From Pholis gunnellus (lineage: Eukaryota; Chordata; Actinopteri; Perciformes; Pholidae): a stretch of 64,000 bases of DNA. Numbering within the stretch: position 1 is the first letter of the stretch; each line of letters begins with the position of its first letter. The position numbers and the translations under genes were made by a program. Shown here piece by piece: positions 49,367-62,960 of the stretch. Location: NCBI GenBank assembly GCA_910591455.2, contig OU342808.1:22669714-22733713 (forward strand), written 5' to 3'. The notes below the pieces were generated by a model. The model saw nothing but the letters and a program-made list of their open reading frames with translations, had not been told where the DNA came from and searched no databases.

Positions 49367-50659
49367 TTATTTACACACTCAGTAGTGAGAGCAGATAATA
49401 TTCACGTCTATTTATAAACAGTGTTGCTTGTCCACATCCATACCTTCGCTTCACAATTCAGCTTTTGGCAACAAGCCACACTTCTGCACTTGCTCTTCAG
49501 AGCAGCCTCATCACTTGTGCTCCTGTAATTGAAATGCAAAGCCAGACCTCCAGCATAATCAGATACTCCCTGATTTGTTTTTAGATTAAGTTCAGGAGTC
49601 ATATGGTGTTTGTGCAGCAACTCTGTTGTTATGATTTGAATGCAGTCAAGCTGGTGATTAAGATTCTCACAATATTGTGTCGCGCAATATGTTTGGCTTA
49701 TATAACATTATGCTTATTATATTGACACATTATGTAAAGCCCACTCCTCTTGTAATACATGAAGAAAAGAAAAGAAATCATAAACAATGGCTGCCTGTCT
49801 CATCACGGGGTTGTCATTTAAAAAGGGGTAGTATGCTAACATGCACAGCAGTATCCCGGTTTTGGGTCTTATCCTGGTTTTGAACATATCCAGAATACAG
49901 CCCAGTCACCAGGGAAAGTGAAGTAGTGCAGAGCATGTAACGTAGTATATCGAGCTACCGTTATCTAAAGTTACAGGGTATGAAAGTTATGCGGTATAGC
50001 AAGTCGCTTTGTTGCCGAGACCTAAACAATCGCTGCACAACGTCAAACCAAATATTTATGAAATGTTTTGTTGTGGTTCAGAACTGTCCACATTCAACAT
50101 ATCCCGTGGTTTACAGAAACATACAGTGCCAGCATTGTTTTCTGCTGACTCGGTGGAAGAATATGGTGATTACATAAGCCCAGACAAACCTGGTTATTCA
50201 AAACCCTGTTTACATCATCATAACAGAGGGCTCTGAGCGCCTGTGTGCAGGTGTGTCTTGATCCCTCAACATCTCATCCACGCATGTCTGTACATCAATA
50301 GTTTGGTTTCTGGCTATCTCAATTGCTGCATTTACCAATGTGTTCGATTTGTTTTTCTCCATATGATCAACACAATTAACTCTTAGTTTTTGTTTTCCTC
50401 AGTTTCCCATCGAGGGGTTCCAAACGCCATTTTGTGCACCACAGAAAGTGAAAGCTCAATATTGTTCACAGTGGATGACTTGTTGCCATGTTTTCATGAT
50501 AAAGTCACTGCATTTGTGTTGAATTTCTGTCCTCCTTGAAACTGAAGTGTCATATTGGAGTGGAAAGTGAAAAAAAGCGCAGAATATTTGCCTTACAGTT
50601 CAACCAGAGGTAAATTATGTGTCAAGAGTGTTTTCAGGTTTCAGTTGAAGTCTTTAAAT
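49367..50659. other. Unannotated stretch
   Basis: No supported gene. Frames 49980-50236 are short and unrecognised. Confidence 0.5.
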
Positions 50660-50766
50660 TTCATTACAGTCATTTAGCAGACGCTTTTATCGCTTTTTAT
50701 TACAATAAGTGTATTCAACATAGGTATTCAAGTCTTGAATCAAAAATGGTCCACATTAAATCATTG
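50660..50766 (+). mobile_element. Common fish repeat (cagtcatttagcagacgctt type)
   Basis: Contains cattacagtcatttagcag, then acgcttttat, then tacaataagtgtattcaac and ataggtattcaag. This is a hallmark start of a very abundant fish interspersed repeat known to me from memory. The class is not certain, and only a 5' fragment of about 105 bases is seen. Confidence 0.6.
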
Positions 50767-52825
50767 TAAGCGAAATTAGTTTTACAGCAGCTGCTGTACT
50801 TCATGAAGGATGAAACTGCAAACATTTGGTGAATCACTTTAACATTATTTAAATAGAACAGAGAATGGATTCGATGCTTGTATGGGTGGGTTGACTACCT
50901 GTAACCTTCGTGTTCCACATCACACAAGGTGCAATTATTGGTCTGGCAGTCATATTTCCCATTTCAGAGAAAAAAAAAAAGATATCTTCATTATTTTCCA
51001 TTGCTGGCACCTTAAAATGAAAGCAGGACAAGACCAGATAGCATGAGAGAAGTCTTTATGAAAAGTTTTCTGTGCCCTGACATTTCCAGTGCATGGACTC
51101 GCAGAGAGGCCAGTCGTACTGAATGGCGGAATATGCCAAGAGCATCATGTCCTATAGATAAGGGAACCCAGCTAGCAGTGTTTTGTTTTCAGGCTGAAAT
51201 TCAGCTGTGGTGTTTTTAAACCAGCCGGAAGATGCAGTGACTTAAAGTAAAGTAGAGCTATGAGTAAGTGAAAAGTAACTGACTAACAAAAGTCCGCTGG
51301 CTGCTTGGCTAGTTTCTGCAGTGTAAAATGTCATCGGCATTCATTGCCCTGTCTTAGAGCTGCTATGTGAGAAATTATATTTTTGTATATTACAACACAC
51401 TTGTAATGCACCGTAGCAGAATTCATGTTTTGTTTTTGTAAAGTTTATGTACTGAGGTGGGTCACACCGATACTGGTATGAAAAAGATCAGGGTTCAGAC
51501 GTATCCGGCCACTTGAATTCATTCTTGGAAAAGTAGTAATTTTGCAGTGGTGTAGAAAATTGAGCACGCGATACATTGATATGGATCGAGATGCTTCGAG
51601 CATCGTTGGCAGGTGAATCGTAGTCAAATCGTGAGGCCAGTGAAGATTCACAGCTCTGGTGTAAAACCCAAAACAGCTTTCGGGAGATAGATTACTGGAA
51701 AATAATTGCTGACTACTCTTTTATTTCTGATCAGGCAGACTGACAACCACTGCCTGCTGAAAGCATAAAACATGAGTCCCTTATATACAAACACCATGAC
51801 CTTTCTTATTGCTTATCTGTTCATTGAACATTCATTAAAAAGTGCTACAATCAGTGGCACCGGACAATATGTACTTCAGCAGATTCTGCACTCATCTTCC
51901 AACACATCAGTGGACGTTATTGTGAGTTGTCAAACATGCTAAATGAAGGTGACAGTGTGTTGGATATTTGCCTTTCAGACTACAGCACTCTGTCTCCTCC
52001 AGGTGAAGGTTATGTTCCCCTCGGAGGAGATCAGCACAGGAGGCTGGGGCACAGCAAGTAACAGTGGTGGGCTCGTTAAAACCATTGTGAGCCATGCATG
52101 CTCCCTAATCAGTCCGCAGCTGTGATGCTCCTGGGAAACCATGGGCATCCATCTTCTGATTCGCTCTTGCAGACTGCCACTGAAACACTATTAGGCCGGA
52201 CTACATTGTTATTGGTGACCAGTTTCCTCTGAAGTTTTTCCTCATAGAAGTCAGAATAATATCACGAGCCTACTTTTGTTGTATTCTAATTTGTACAGTT
52301 GTTTGTGAGGCTGTTGGAGTTTTGAGATGGTGCTATAGTTCCCATTATGTGTGGGGCAAACACAAAGTTTGATCACAGTGCCATGAAAACATTACGAGCG
52401 TGAAGCTGCGACCATGGACGAGAGATGCATCAGATGGGTGTCCCAGGGTTAGCCTATTGAAAAGAGAAGTAAATCCCCATAGCTTGGCAAATTTAGTGAA
52501 ATAGGGAGAGAATTAACTTCAAGCATGAATGGTGGGGCTTAATGATTTTCAGGCACTGAGGACATCTTGCTTGGCGTGATAAGTGAGAGCTGCTGTTTGA
52601 CTTTGTCAAGGCAAAACTAAAGCCCCGTATCTACACAGCTTCCATTATCCTCCTGTGTTCACAAGACAATTCAATCATCTTTGAAGGAAAGCAAAGCATC
52701 ATCAACATAAAAGGATCCTTTCAGGGTTAAAAGAATGTTATTCAAGTACAGAAAAAAACAACCTCTAGATTAGAAATTACTCTTAAAAGGCCAACATGCC
52801 AATGTTGAAGTGCCTTAAACTTGCA
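50767..52825. other. Unannotated stretch
   Basis: About 2.1 kb without a supported gene. A 24-base segment with exon-like borders (51979-52002) is discussed under findings. A plus frame 51943-52125 has no recognised domain. Confidence 0.45.
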
Positions 52826-53105
52826 TTCTCTCCAATGGCCATCAGGGGGTGACTCTTCTGGTTGCACAAAGAAGTCTGATTTTATAGAAGTCTATGAGAA
52901 AATGACCCTGCTTCTCACTTTAGTTATTACCTCAGTAATCATTGTTGACGTGAGGTTATGGTCTTAATTGCTAGTGTTAAGTCTTCTTCAACACAGCATG
53001 ATGTTTATTTAGTAAATGATGGTCCTATTTGGAGTGTTGATCATAAAGCCGAGTATGCTTTTGGGCGCGTCTACCTTAATCGACAGGTCGCCTGTTTGTC
53101 AGTCT
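52826..53105 (+). repeat. Five-copy dispersed family, copy 5
   Basis: Contains ccatcagggggtgactctt, then gaagtctatgagaaaatgac, aagtcttcttcaacacagca, ggtcctatttggagt, and cgacaggtcgcc. It follows copy 2 closely but lacks the final tacgtccact motif, so the 3' third is absent. Confidence 0.65.
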
Positions 53106-56100
53106 AGCAGAGTTTTAGAGGCTGAAGTGCACAAACATGCATAAAAGGTGTTGCTACGTATACCTTTTGTTTGTGATTCAAAAACGATGAAGGGCATGGA
53201 GTTCAAACTAAGCTTTATTACTTGAAAAAGTATAGCATACAAGAACAACATGAATTGAGTTATTGGTGGTTTCTGGAGAGCCCATGCCTCGTTTTTGCCC
53301 CATCAAACTCAACAATGTTTGATTTACTAATCCAAATTGGAAAGATAACTGAAGGGCTGGGCAGCTGTTTTGGATCAGATGACATTCACTGACCTTCTGT
53401 AACCTATTCATCATTTCCTTCACTCACCAGCTCCATCTTTCCCTTACCCATCTCTCTACCAACACATTCATTCTCCCTCTTATATCATCCACCTCAGTCT
53501 TTCACTAAATCAGCCCTTTGCTGCAGGCACAAAGTGTGCAACTGTCCCCATAGTGTACAGAGTGAGAGAGGATATTGTGTGTAATTGGAAAAGCATTGTC
53601 CTGTAGACAAGACTGTAGACAGTTCAAGCAAATAATACCTATTGACGACATGTTATTAATTGCGTACTTATTGTTTCCTTTTTATTGATGAATATATTTA
53701 TATGCCAGGCTCCTTTTGGGATATAAGAGTGTGAAAAGGATATATTCTTTCAAATCATTTGTTCTTGTTAATGCAATTAGTTATCAAAATGAAGTTATAA
53801 TAACTGCTACATTTTAAATTCAGAACATTGATATCGCAGCAAACACTATTTTCTATTTAAAGATATAATGGAGTCATGGTGTCGACATCATTCTCCCTCT
53901 GTGTGTGTGTTGTAATCCATGCTTTCCGTAGCTGGCCCAGCCATGTCTGCATGTTAGTGCATGTGAGTCCCTGTTCTGCCCCACTGGCTAGCTATTTCAC
54001 TGAACTCATAGGGCGGTTACAGCTGAAAATGCAGCCCCTACCGGTGGGGTCATTTTTAGCAAATTTAGCAACTTGAAAAAATATTAACCAATATGTTTGA
54101 CTTGTGCTTGTACTGAATCAAACAACTTAATTTATGTGAAATTAAATGCAGATGCTGTTTCTAAGGCAATCTACAAACTCAGACTAATGGAGTCTATTAA
54201 AAATATGGTGATGTACAAAAATGTAGTCAAACATTAGTACATTTATTGTCTCAAAAATGATTATAATTAATATGATAGCTGTTTTTAGACCATTAAATAT
54301 TATTGTATCATAATTTGGATCCAAACAGTGGGCAGATTTATATCCAAGTCTTGCTACTCCTGCCTGATGACCTTCTTCTTAAAATAAAACGCTCGAAATT
54401 CGTCCTGTTCACTTCATCCCTTCAGGTCAGGGTGTAACTTGGCTGAAAAATCCCCAAGTGTCAATAAAAAGGCATCTTTCATGGCTGTAAAATCCAATAT
54501 GTTTGTGTCAGAGGCCAGCCAGAAATAAATCCTGACATCAGGGGGAAGTGGAGAATAAGCCGAGCTGTCAGTATCTCTGTTAAGGATAGTCAGTCGGTGT
54601 GTAGGAACCCTGTTGTACAGAAGCTTCCTGGATGCTCTCCAGGGAAATGCATTTGACATATATGCAAGTGAAAAGGTGAGAATACTGGATCCCCTTGATG
54701 AATACCGTTGCGGGTCCGAAGGCTTCATTTGTCCTTTCCTCACCTACCTTAATAGCTCTTTCAAACACACATTTGTTTTCATGGATACTGCGTATGTTCT
54801 TCTTGTGAGGACATGATCGAGTAAGTGATGGTCCACCATGCAAGCACTCTGTATACACGGCCCTTCTCTCATGAGTGGTCATTGACAGTGGCGGTGTGGG
54901 GGTGGTGCGCGCATCGGCATTCTGTAGAATGTAGATGTTATTCCCAATCTATATATAACAGGCTTCAGGGATTCTACTCATCAGCAACCTTTTCACACTT
55001 GTAAAAGATTCATGGCACTGCTTGTTTTGCTGCAGCAACGCACCAGGAGTCCGAGCTGCAGGTGAGCTTCCACTGAGAGGCAAACGGGTGCCTGAGTAAT
55101 ACAAATACTGTGGTTGCCTTCCATTGCTAAATAATAAAGTAGTATTACCTGAGATGCAACAAACCTGTGTGTTTACATAGGTTTGCAATTGAGTAGATTA
55201 CAGTCAATTTATTATCCTCACTTATACATAACAAGCACTCACCCACAATTGGTTTACAGAAATTCCCTCAACAATCTGAGGCTTCACACCTGCATATTAT
55301 TCATATAAATGGGCAAGAAATTGATTCATCATTGATTCACTATTGGCTTTGAATGTAATGGGAAATGACTGCAGGTTGAGAATATTACATTGTCATGTTA
55401 ATTTAATGAGGATGTGACAGACTTGAAATGGAATGTAATGGAGGCGCTGGAGCTGAGCTAAAGAAAATATTTTCTGTGAGGGATTCCACTCGCTGAATGC
55501 TAAACAAATTTACCTGACACTGCTTAAATGATGATAAAAGTGTTGATGCGGTGTCACTGGTGCTAACACATAAGGAGGGATCATTTGCAGTGAGCCGCTG
55601 CTCTGTTCGATTTTGTGCGAGAAACAAACAAAGCAGATGTTGGGGAGAAATATATAGCGTCTTAGATGATTCCTTTGAACAATCTCTTTTACCTCAAATG
55701 AATTATTGATTGGACTGAGACAAGAACACACACAATCGCAAGTCAATATTTAATCAAAGACCCAGCCTTTCTCTACTGATGAGGAGAAAAATATGTCTTC
55801 ATTATTATTGCACTGGAGCCAACCCCCACGTTTGGGCTGGGTTTCATCACACTTACGGCAAATGACAAAAGTGGAAACTTATTTTATTATACCTCTTCTG
55901 AATTATAGATAGGGTTCGGAGTGCCTGGACAGCTGTTTCCATCCTGTCTCTACCAGACCGCCAAGCTCTTTTGTCATTTCCTGTTTCCTCGTGGGAAGAT
56001 GATGAGTCAATCCTTAGAGAAGCTCTCTATAGCTCTCTATAGTTTTCTCTAACTTATAGAAAACTTAGACATGGACCTCCTCTTATGGGTGTGCGGATGA

Positions 56101-58889
56101 CTATTGAAAAAGCATTTTGATTGTGGCCTTTAGGGATGAAACTGACAGTTTGTGAAATGTCATCTCGGTTACTTTTGGCAGCATGGCGGAGAAATAAAAG
56201 ACATTTTTTCATGATTCCAAGCAGGCAGTTGAACAACAGGATAACGTGAGACCAGCGACGGAGCTATCTCGTCCAAAAAATAGCAAGGCATGACATTCAT
56301 TTAATGGTACATGCACAAGTTGGCCTGTGGCTTTTGTTGAGCAATGCACGATTCACATGTTCAATAGGATGTAGGGCAATTACACATGCAGCCAAAAGGA
56401 ATAAGAAGTGTGCCAGGATGTGCCAGCCAGCCATACAGCAATGCACACATGACCTCCCCTGACCTGCCCACAGACGGGCTCACGCTCCAATAGAGGTTGG
56501 TGGAAGTTTAGACTGAATTAGCAGCCCTCAAGCTGATAAAACCTGAGGAGAACCCATGGTTCATTGGTTCAACCTTTACTATTTGACAAAACAAGAACAA
56601 ACAGATGCACGGAAAGATGAACTTTCTTGCTCAGATAGTCACTATTGATTTGACTTTTTTCCCTTTTACAAATAACATTGGACCTCATGCAAGAACATTT
56701 TTGCAATTTGTAACCCGGTTACAGGGTCATGATTTCTGGAAACTGGCGACGTTGCTGTTGAGTTTTTTCAATGTATTTTGGCGCTTTGAGCACCACAACC
56801 CGAGTGCCATACAGTCCCTTTATATTTGAGAGAAGGCAGGCGACTCTACTGCAGATAACTCTTAAACCTGCCAACTCACACCAGAACGATCTACATTGAT
56901 GAATAGCAATTTAGGTAAAAGAAATATGTATTTTGGATTTTTGGGGTGAACTGTTCATGTCACTTTCTCTGACTTTTTTCGAACAATAGGCCATGAGTGT
57001 GCCGTGTCGGATTCAGCAAACGCTCCCAACTTCAAATAACTGTATAAATGACCAGGGTAGCCATGAGGAATGCCACCTATGCATTAATAAGTGGACATTC
57101 ATGAAAATTGTAAATCAGCATCTTGGTTGGCAGGCATGTCAGAGTCCAGCTTGCAGTGTGCTCATCCCGTTCTCTGGTCTTATATTTGGTCCACATGAAT
57201 AATAATGCTCTTAATGCTGGATGGGGTTACATTTGTGGCTGTGAGCAGGAGCGGTTTGAGCCAGCACTGAGCGAAAGCAGCTTTTGATCAGGGGCAGACA
57301 GGAGACGGCTCTGAATACAATGAAGGCAGACACTGTGTTCTCTTCCTTTCTATACCACCCACTCTCTTTTAGGTTTCTTCTTCTGATCCAGGTCTTTACC
57401 CACTTTGAATTTCTCTTTCACACACATTCCTCAGTAAAACTCTTCATACGAACACACACACACTTTCCATTTGTCTCTTATTCTCTTTACTGTGTATCTT
57501 ACTTCCCGCTTCTCTCCATCTGTCTCCCCTCCTCTCTTCATCTTCCCTCTCTTGCACACATATTTTTTTTCTTCCAAGCATCACTCCCCATATTTATCTT
57601 ACCACCTTGATTGAAACACAGATGATTCAAAATCCACACCTACGTTGCATGTCATCGCACACAAACATCTGTACAAACTATATTTAAACCTCTTCGTATA
57701 ACATCTGCGCCACCAGGGGGAAGAGGAAAAGGTAAAAGTAGGCCATAGTTGGGCCGGCAGCAGCATCTCAAATGAAACAAGCAAGATACCCTGTTTAAAT
57801 ATAACACGCTGTCTCGACAAAAACACATCAATGTTGTAAAAGTAATGTACAAAGACTGGCCTTTTCTCTTTGCCTGCTCAGTCATGAATTGTCTCAAACT
57901 CACAAAACGTGTTTGTTTTTACAAATAAAGGGTGGTATTGATTAAATGAGATCGAGAGTGTTTGCTGCTGTTCTGCCAATTTAAAAAACGTTCCCTCTTT
58001 AGGCGGCTCAAAGAGCTGACACTATTAAGATGAGTTGCAGTCTGGGTTTTATCAGTTGCTGCCATACATTAAGGAGAACATGTTCACGTTATGCTTTTTT
58101 CTTTTTCACTTCCTTTTCAAAGGCAATTGTGTTTGTGTTTGTTATCAGCTTTTTTTTAAGTACTCTTGCTGCCAAAATGGTGGACAAAGATCCTCACAAA
58201 CATTTATACATTTTAGAGCGATTAAACCAACCTGTCTGTTTGTCTCTGCTAGCTAGTAACTAGCTATTGCCAAATAGGTAGTTCTTGATTCGATTAATTA
58301 TTATTATTTTTGAATAACCCATGATTAAACAGGCAGTGCAGTAAATTGGTAAAATTTTACTTTTTTCGTCTGAAAAAATATCAAAACTTAACAGCTATTT
58401 TTAAAGCTTAAAAACTATTTTTCTTTTGACAAGTCAAGGATTATAAACATGGTGATTCAAAGTAATTGCACATTTGCTCTAAAAAAGAAGTAAGATTACA
58501 AAATGACCCAATGTGGAAGCTCCCTAGTTCAGCCAAAGAATAAGATGAATTGCACAATTATTGATGCACAAATACTGTAACTTGCTTTCATACATTATGT
58601 AGATTGTACTTTCAGGCGTTACGTACGCCAAGACAACCTCCACCTACCAGATGGGAATTGCTGTCATAATTAGAACAACAAATACATTCATGGCAGCCCC
58701 ACTATCGAGAACATATTCCATATTAGCTTAGAAATCCAGGGATGAGGGCATAATTCTTGACATTCTAGGGTTCTGGTATGTGATATGCAGCTGCACTCCC
58801 AATCCTAATGTCACACAATGACTATGGAATTAAAGTATTTTGAAAGCAACAAAATTCCTTCGGCTGGTTCCCCGGAACAGCTTTTAGGC
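53106..58889. other. Unannotated stretch
   Basis: About 5.8 kb with no supported gene. Overlapping minus-strand frames at 54414-54882 (109 and 100 codons) are open but unrecognised. A pyrimidine-rich tract is at 57440-57600. Minor short repeats (agctctctat twice) occur near 56023-56043. Confidence 0.45.
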
Positions 58890-59010
58890 GTCGGCGCTGC
58901 TCTCTTTTGTGTGTCTCAGTCTATTGATGCTAATGAGATGGTAATCTGAATGAGGGTCAGCCGTGCTAAATGCCACTCACAGACATCAATCACGTCCCCT
59001 GAGTAACTGG
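58890..59010. other. Possible conserved non-coding block (composition only)
   Basis: Non-repetitive, with ctaatgagatggtaat and atcaatcacg-type homeodomain-like words. Compositional impression only. Confidence 0.15.
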
Positions 59011-61776
59011 CGGGCACAGTGCCACATTTTCAAAACTCTATTCCTTTCCTAATTGAATTCCCTCAACCGTTTAGGAGTCCATCAAATGACATAGTGTTTA
59101 GAGGGCAGTGTTCATACATTTGGAATTCACTCTGTTTTCTTTGCAATCTGAGTGGCAGAAGTAATGACTGTGATCCAGAGAAGCTGTTGTTGTGTTACAA
59201 ATGGACAAGGCGAGCTGCAGTACGGCCTGTAGTCATGGAGGAGGCTCTCTATCCATGATGATAAACTTTCCCTGCCACCGAGAACAAATACCCAAGGATA
59301 CAACAGGAGGTATCCACCACTGGTGTCAACTAAGATTGATCCCTTCTCCCAGTGGGGCAGACGCTGGTAATTACACTGTGGACCGCCAACATGGCATCCA
59401 TTCCCAACAAACAACCAGGAACAATGCAGCTGGCAGTTCAATTAGGGATAGCTCTGTTTATTAGCTGCAAGTTTGGGATGTTAATTAACAGTGGCAGAGG
59501 AGTGCCACTGATGCTGCCCTGTTGTCCTCTTGCGGTGTTTGAATTAAGAACAGTGAATAGTGGAAATATGTGGGGTCCTTAAAAGGGCCACGTTGGCACA
59601 AAGAGGTGCAGAAATGAAGAGCTCGTCCTCATTGGAAAAACAGTGGTCATTTGTTGAAATGGTTCAAATGAGCCATGTTTACGTTTTCCTAGTGGATGAT
59701 CTCGGGCAGTCGTGCAGATATTGACTTTCCTGTCGGAGAAGCAAAGGCAGAAGTAGTGTAACATTTTTTATCCTACTTCAAAAAGTTTTAGGGGGGATTT
59801 ATAGTGGATATTTGTGGAAAAAAACAACAACTTTCACACAAGAGATTTCAAATTGTGTCTCATCGCCTTCCAACAGTCAATGCTGATATCGTTTAGCGAT
59901 GAAGCAATCTTTCCCAACTTAACCAGACCTTAACCAAAGAAGAAGCAGCTCAGACTCTTAGACTTCACTTTGACTCTCTTCTTTTCAGATTTACATTTCC
60001 CTTCTTTTTATTATAATCGCTGGCTACTCCCATTGACCAATGCAACAGCTGTAGCTTGTTGTACCAGCCCTGGCGGTGAGAGTGGATTTGGGCCGGGAGC
60101 GCTGCAGTGGCAGGACGCCACAGGGAAGCGCCACTCAGGCTTTGCTGCCTCAGCTGTCTGGGTTGGACCTTTTTTAAAATCAGAGACTCAGATTGTGTAA
60201 AATTCCCACTGTAACGTACTGTATGATGTATCACCCATGTTGGACTGACAGGCTTCTAATGACACATTACGTACACAAGCGTCTTCATCCAGAGCCTGCA
60301 GTGCTGTTTTTTTAAAATCTTGTCAGCTATTGTTTTACAATTTCATTTTCCGTTGAACATAAAGTAGAGATAAGTAGCCAACTAGTGCAAACAACATGAC
60401 GCAGTGGGTTGGAGTTTTGAGTCACAAGCTGCCACATACTGAGTCATCACTTTTGAGCCTCTCTGAGCCTTTAACACACTCAAGTCTTAAACTGCATTCG
60501 GGATGTTTTGGTGAACAACTTTTCCATGTTGCCTCTCAAAATACTGACTGGCTTTTGGCGGGGATTAGAGTTCATTGCACAAGATGTGCCAACTGACAAT
60601 GTCCATGGATTTGGCAAAGATGTACGCTACATGATGTTCTTTGTCAGGGCTGCAAACACATGGTGCCACGATTTGAACCATGGCTGTGTTTTTGGAGAGA
60701 AGCTTGCGAAAGCTTGATAAATCCTATAAGTGTGTGATCACAGCTAAATCCAGAGCAATCTATGGCTATCCCCAGTAAGGATCAAAGCAAAATAAGTTGG
60801 CGTCCTGGAACCCCTTGAAACGGCAAAAACAGCATGATCCACACATGGACACGATAGGATTTTAAATGGGGAGAATGATGCATTTAAATGTATTTTGGCC
60901 TGGAGATTCAAATGGACACGAGTGGGAGATTGAATGGCAGGCTTACTGACGTAAACGTTTGAGTGTCGAGATGGCGACACAGTTGGGTGTTTCTTGCTAC
61001 AGTGAGTTCCTGAACTACTGTGTCTGCGCTGTTATTCCGCAGCTGAAATGTCCCAAAGCAAAACAGCATCAAGTGACTGCCTCAGCTGGAGAACTGAGAG
61101 TCGCTGCAAAGACTTAAACATCAAGGTCCTCAGATCCTTTTCTCCGACTTGAAGAGAATTTCAAATAAGAGAATTGGTTTGTCAGAGTTGCGAAAGAAAG
61201 TAAAGGACTCCAAAGGAATCCACATGAGACTTTAAGTTTTGGACTCCAGCGCAAAGAACAAACATACACAAAGGCATCCAACAGCAGCGGACTCTCTTTT
61301 TCATGCTATACTTTGCCGAAATTCTCGAGAGGGAACAGAGGAAGAAAAAAGAGGAAAATGCAAGACATGATCCTGAAAACATGCCAACAAGCAGAGCCCA
61401 TTAAGCAGAACTCAGCAACATCCTGTCTCAGCACTTGATTTTGTGCTGCAGTATCTCTACCGTTAATCTGTTAATCTGTTAATCAATCCCTTTTTTTCTG
61501 CACACACATATATACACACACTCACACATCTGTTTTCCCCCATAAGAGGTCAGACACGTTTTTATCTGGTGCCCTTTAAAGTATATATACTCAGTGTCCA
61601 TTAATCTCAACCTACAGCACTGCGATGTCAAGCGTTATGCAACCGCTGCCTTGTCACAACCACGAGGCCCAAGGAGGACTGGTATCCTTCACATTGGCTG
61701 TGACTTTGCTCATGATTGATTGCATGTCTGCTTCTTGACAGCCAATATTCTGCAGGACTGCAAGGCAGGATTGGTG
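59011..61776. other. Unannotated stretch
   Basis: No supported gene. Plus and minus frames near 59127-59582 and 59965-60234 are short and overlap in several registers. A splice-like pair around 59990-60075 gives no sensible protein. Confidence 0.45.
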
Positions 61777-61798
61777 CCCCCCCCCACCCCCACCCCCT
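61777..61798. repeat. C-rich homopolymer tract
   Basis: Runs of C interrupted by single A bases, prone to sequencing error. G-quadruplex-like on the minus strand. Confidence 0.85.
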
Positions 61799-62620
61799 GG
61801 ATGTTCACCATTGACTGCTATAGCATGGGAGGGAGGGATTATATTGTATTTTAACCTTCACAAAGTCGAGCTGAATTATTGTTAAACCGCCCCATGTGGA
61901 TTCGCACATACTGCTCTATTGTTTCTAATTTGCGTACACGTATTCCATGGTGACTTCCTGTAACGAATGTTTCTGCATACATTATGTTTGATTGTATAGC
62001 TAGAGTATGAGAGGATATACAGCAAAAAGGAATTTGAAGGGTAAATGAAGATATTATGATTTTGTCGCAGCAATTAGGGGACATCTGGGAGTTTGATTTT
62101 CAGAACATGCGGCCCATGAGATGGAGACAACAGCTGGTGAGTAGCATATCTCAGAAAATGATACCTTTGGAGGGGAGAGTTTGAGGATAGTATATTAAGT
62201 TCTTTGTATCGTCAACACACTTGTTAATCCCCTAATCAAAGTCGCCCCCGTTAGAACACATCAACGCTTTGTTAGCAAATGCTCCCGATCTTATTTACTT
62301 TTCTGAACTGCGGAAGCCGAGGCCTGATATTCTATTTCTAGCACAAGCGCTGAATGAAAAACATCTTCTACAATGCTTTATTTTTGCTTTGTGAAACAGT
62401 GAAAGAGCAGTTATTTGTTTTGGCTGTTTGTTTTGGCTGTTGGCTGTTGAGTGTTGCAAATGTAGAAGGTCAATTTTCTTAAAATTTTAACAAAATATTA
62501 TACTATTATGTTCTTAAAAATGCCAGGAGACCATAGTTTATATCACTTATCTCCTTTTTCTTAAACAAATCTAGACTAGGGAGTGAACTGTACAGTAGAT
62601 TGTCGAGGCTCAAGTTGAGC
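61799..62620. other. Unannotated stretch
   Basis: No gene seen. A short tandem of ttttggctgtttg occurs near 62415-62450. Confidence 0.5.
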
Positions 62621-62960
62621 ACTTTAAAGGGGAACTCATCCAATTGTTCATACCAAGCTTGGTTTACTACAAAGTTCCACTCTGTAAAGGTGATTGAATC
62701 TTGAGTTTTTTCTTTTTAGTTATCCTCAGCCTGTGGAACAGTTGTGTAATGGTTTTCTGTGGCTTTGGAGCGGCTTTGTCAAGTCTGCAAAAATAACCCC
62801 ATGATGTCACTGGGATTTTGTGGGCTTGGACTTTAAAGCTTCACATTTATAAAACAAAGCCTGTTTTACAAACTGGGGGCATTCACAACGAAGTTTAAAA
62901 CTACAATATGTTGTTGGTTGCACTAAGGGAATTGTAGTATCCAGCCTTTTGGTGCCTTGA
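62621..62960 (+). repeat. Probable interspersed fish repeat
   Basis: Begins actttaaaggggaactcatc, then has gtcaagtctgcaaaaataac, catgatgtcactgggatttt, tgtgggcttggactttaaag and ttacaaactgggggcattc, and ends gtagtatccagcc. I remember a fish repeat with a similar order of motifs. There is no partner in the window, so the call rests on memory and boundaries are approximate. Confidence 0.35.

Noticed and set aside
54414..54882. Overlapping minus-strand frames of 109 and 100 codons, with a gtaggtgag donor-like site at about 54747
   Set aside because: The matching acceptor-like site at about 54849 has a purine-rich upstream tract, and neither translation is recognised.
59970..60200. Exon-like segment with tcttttcag and ggcg-gtgaga borders
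   Set aside because: Two of three frames contain stops, and the open one gives a peptide with no recognisable feature.
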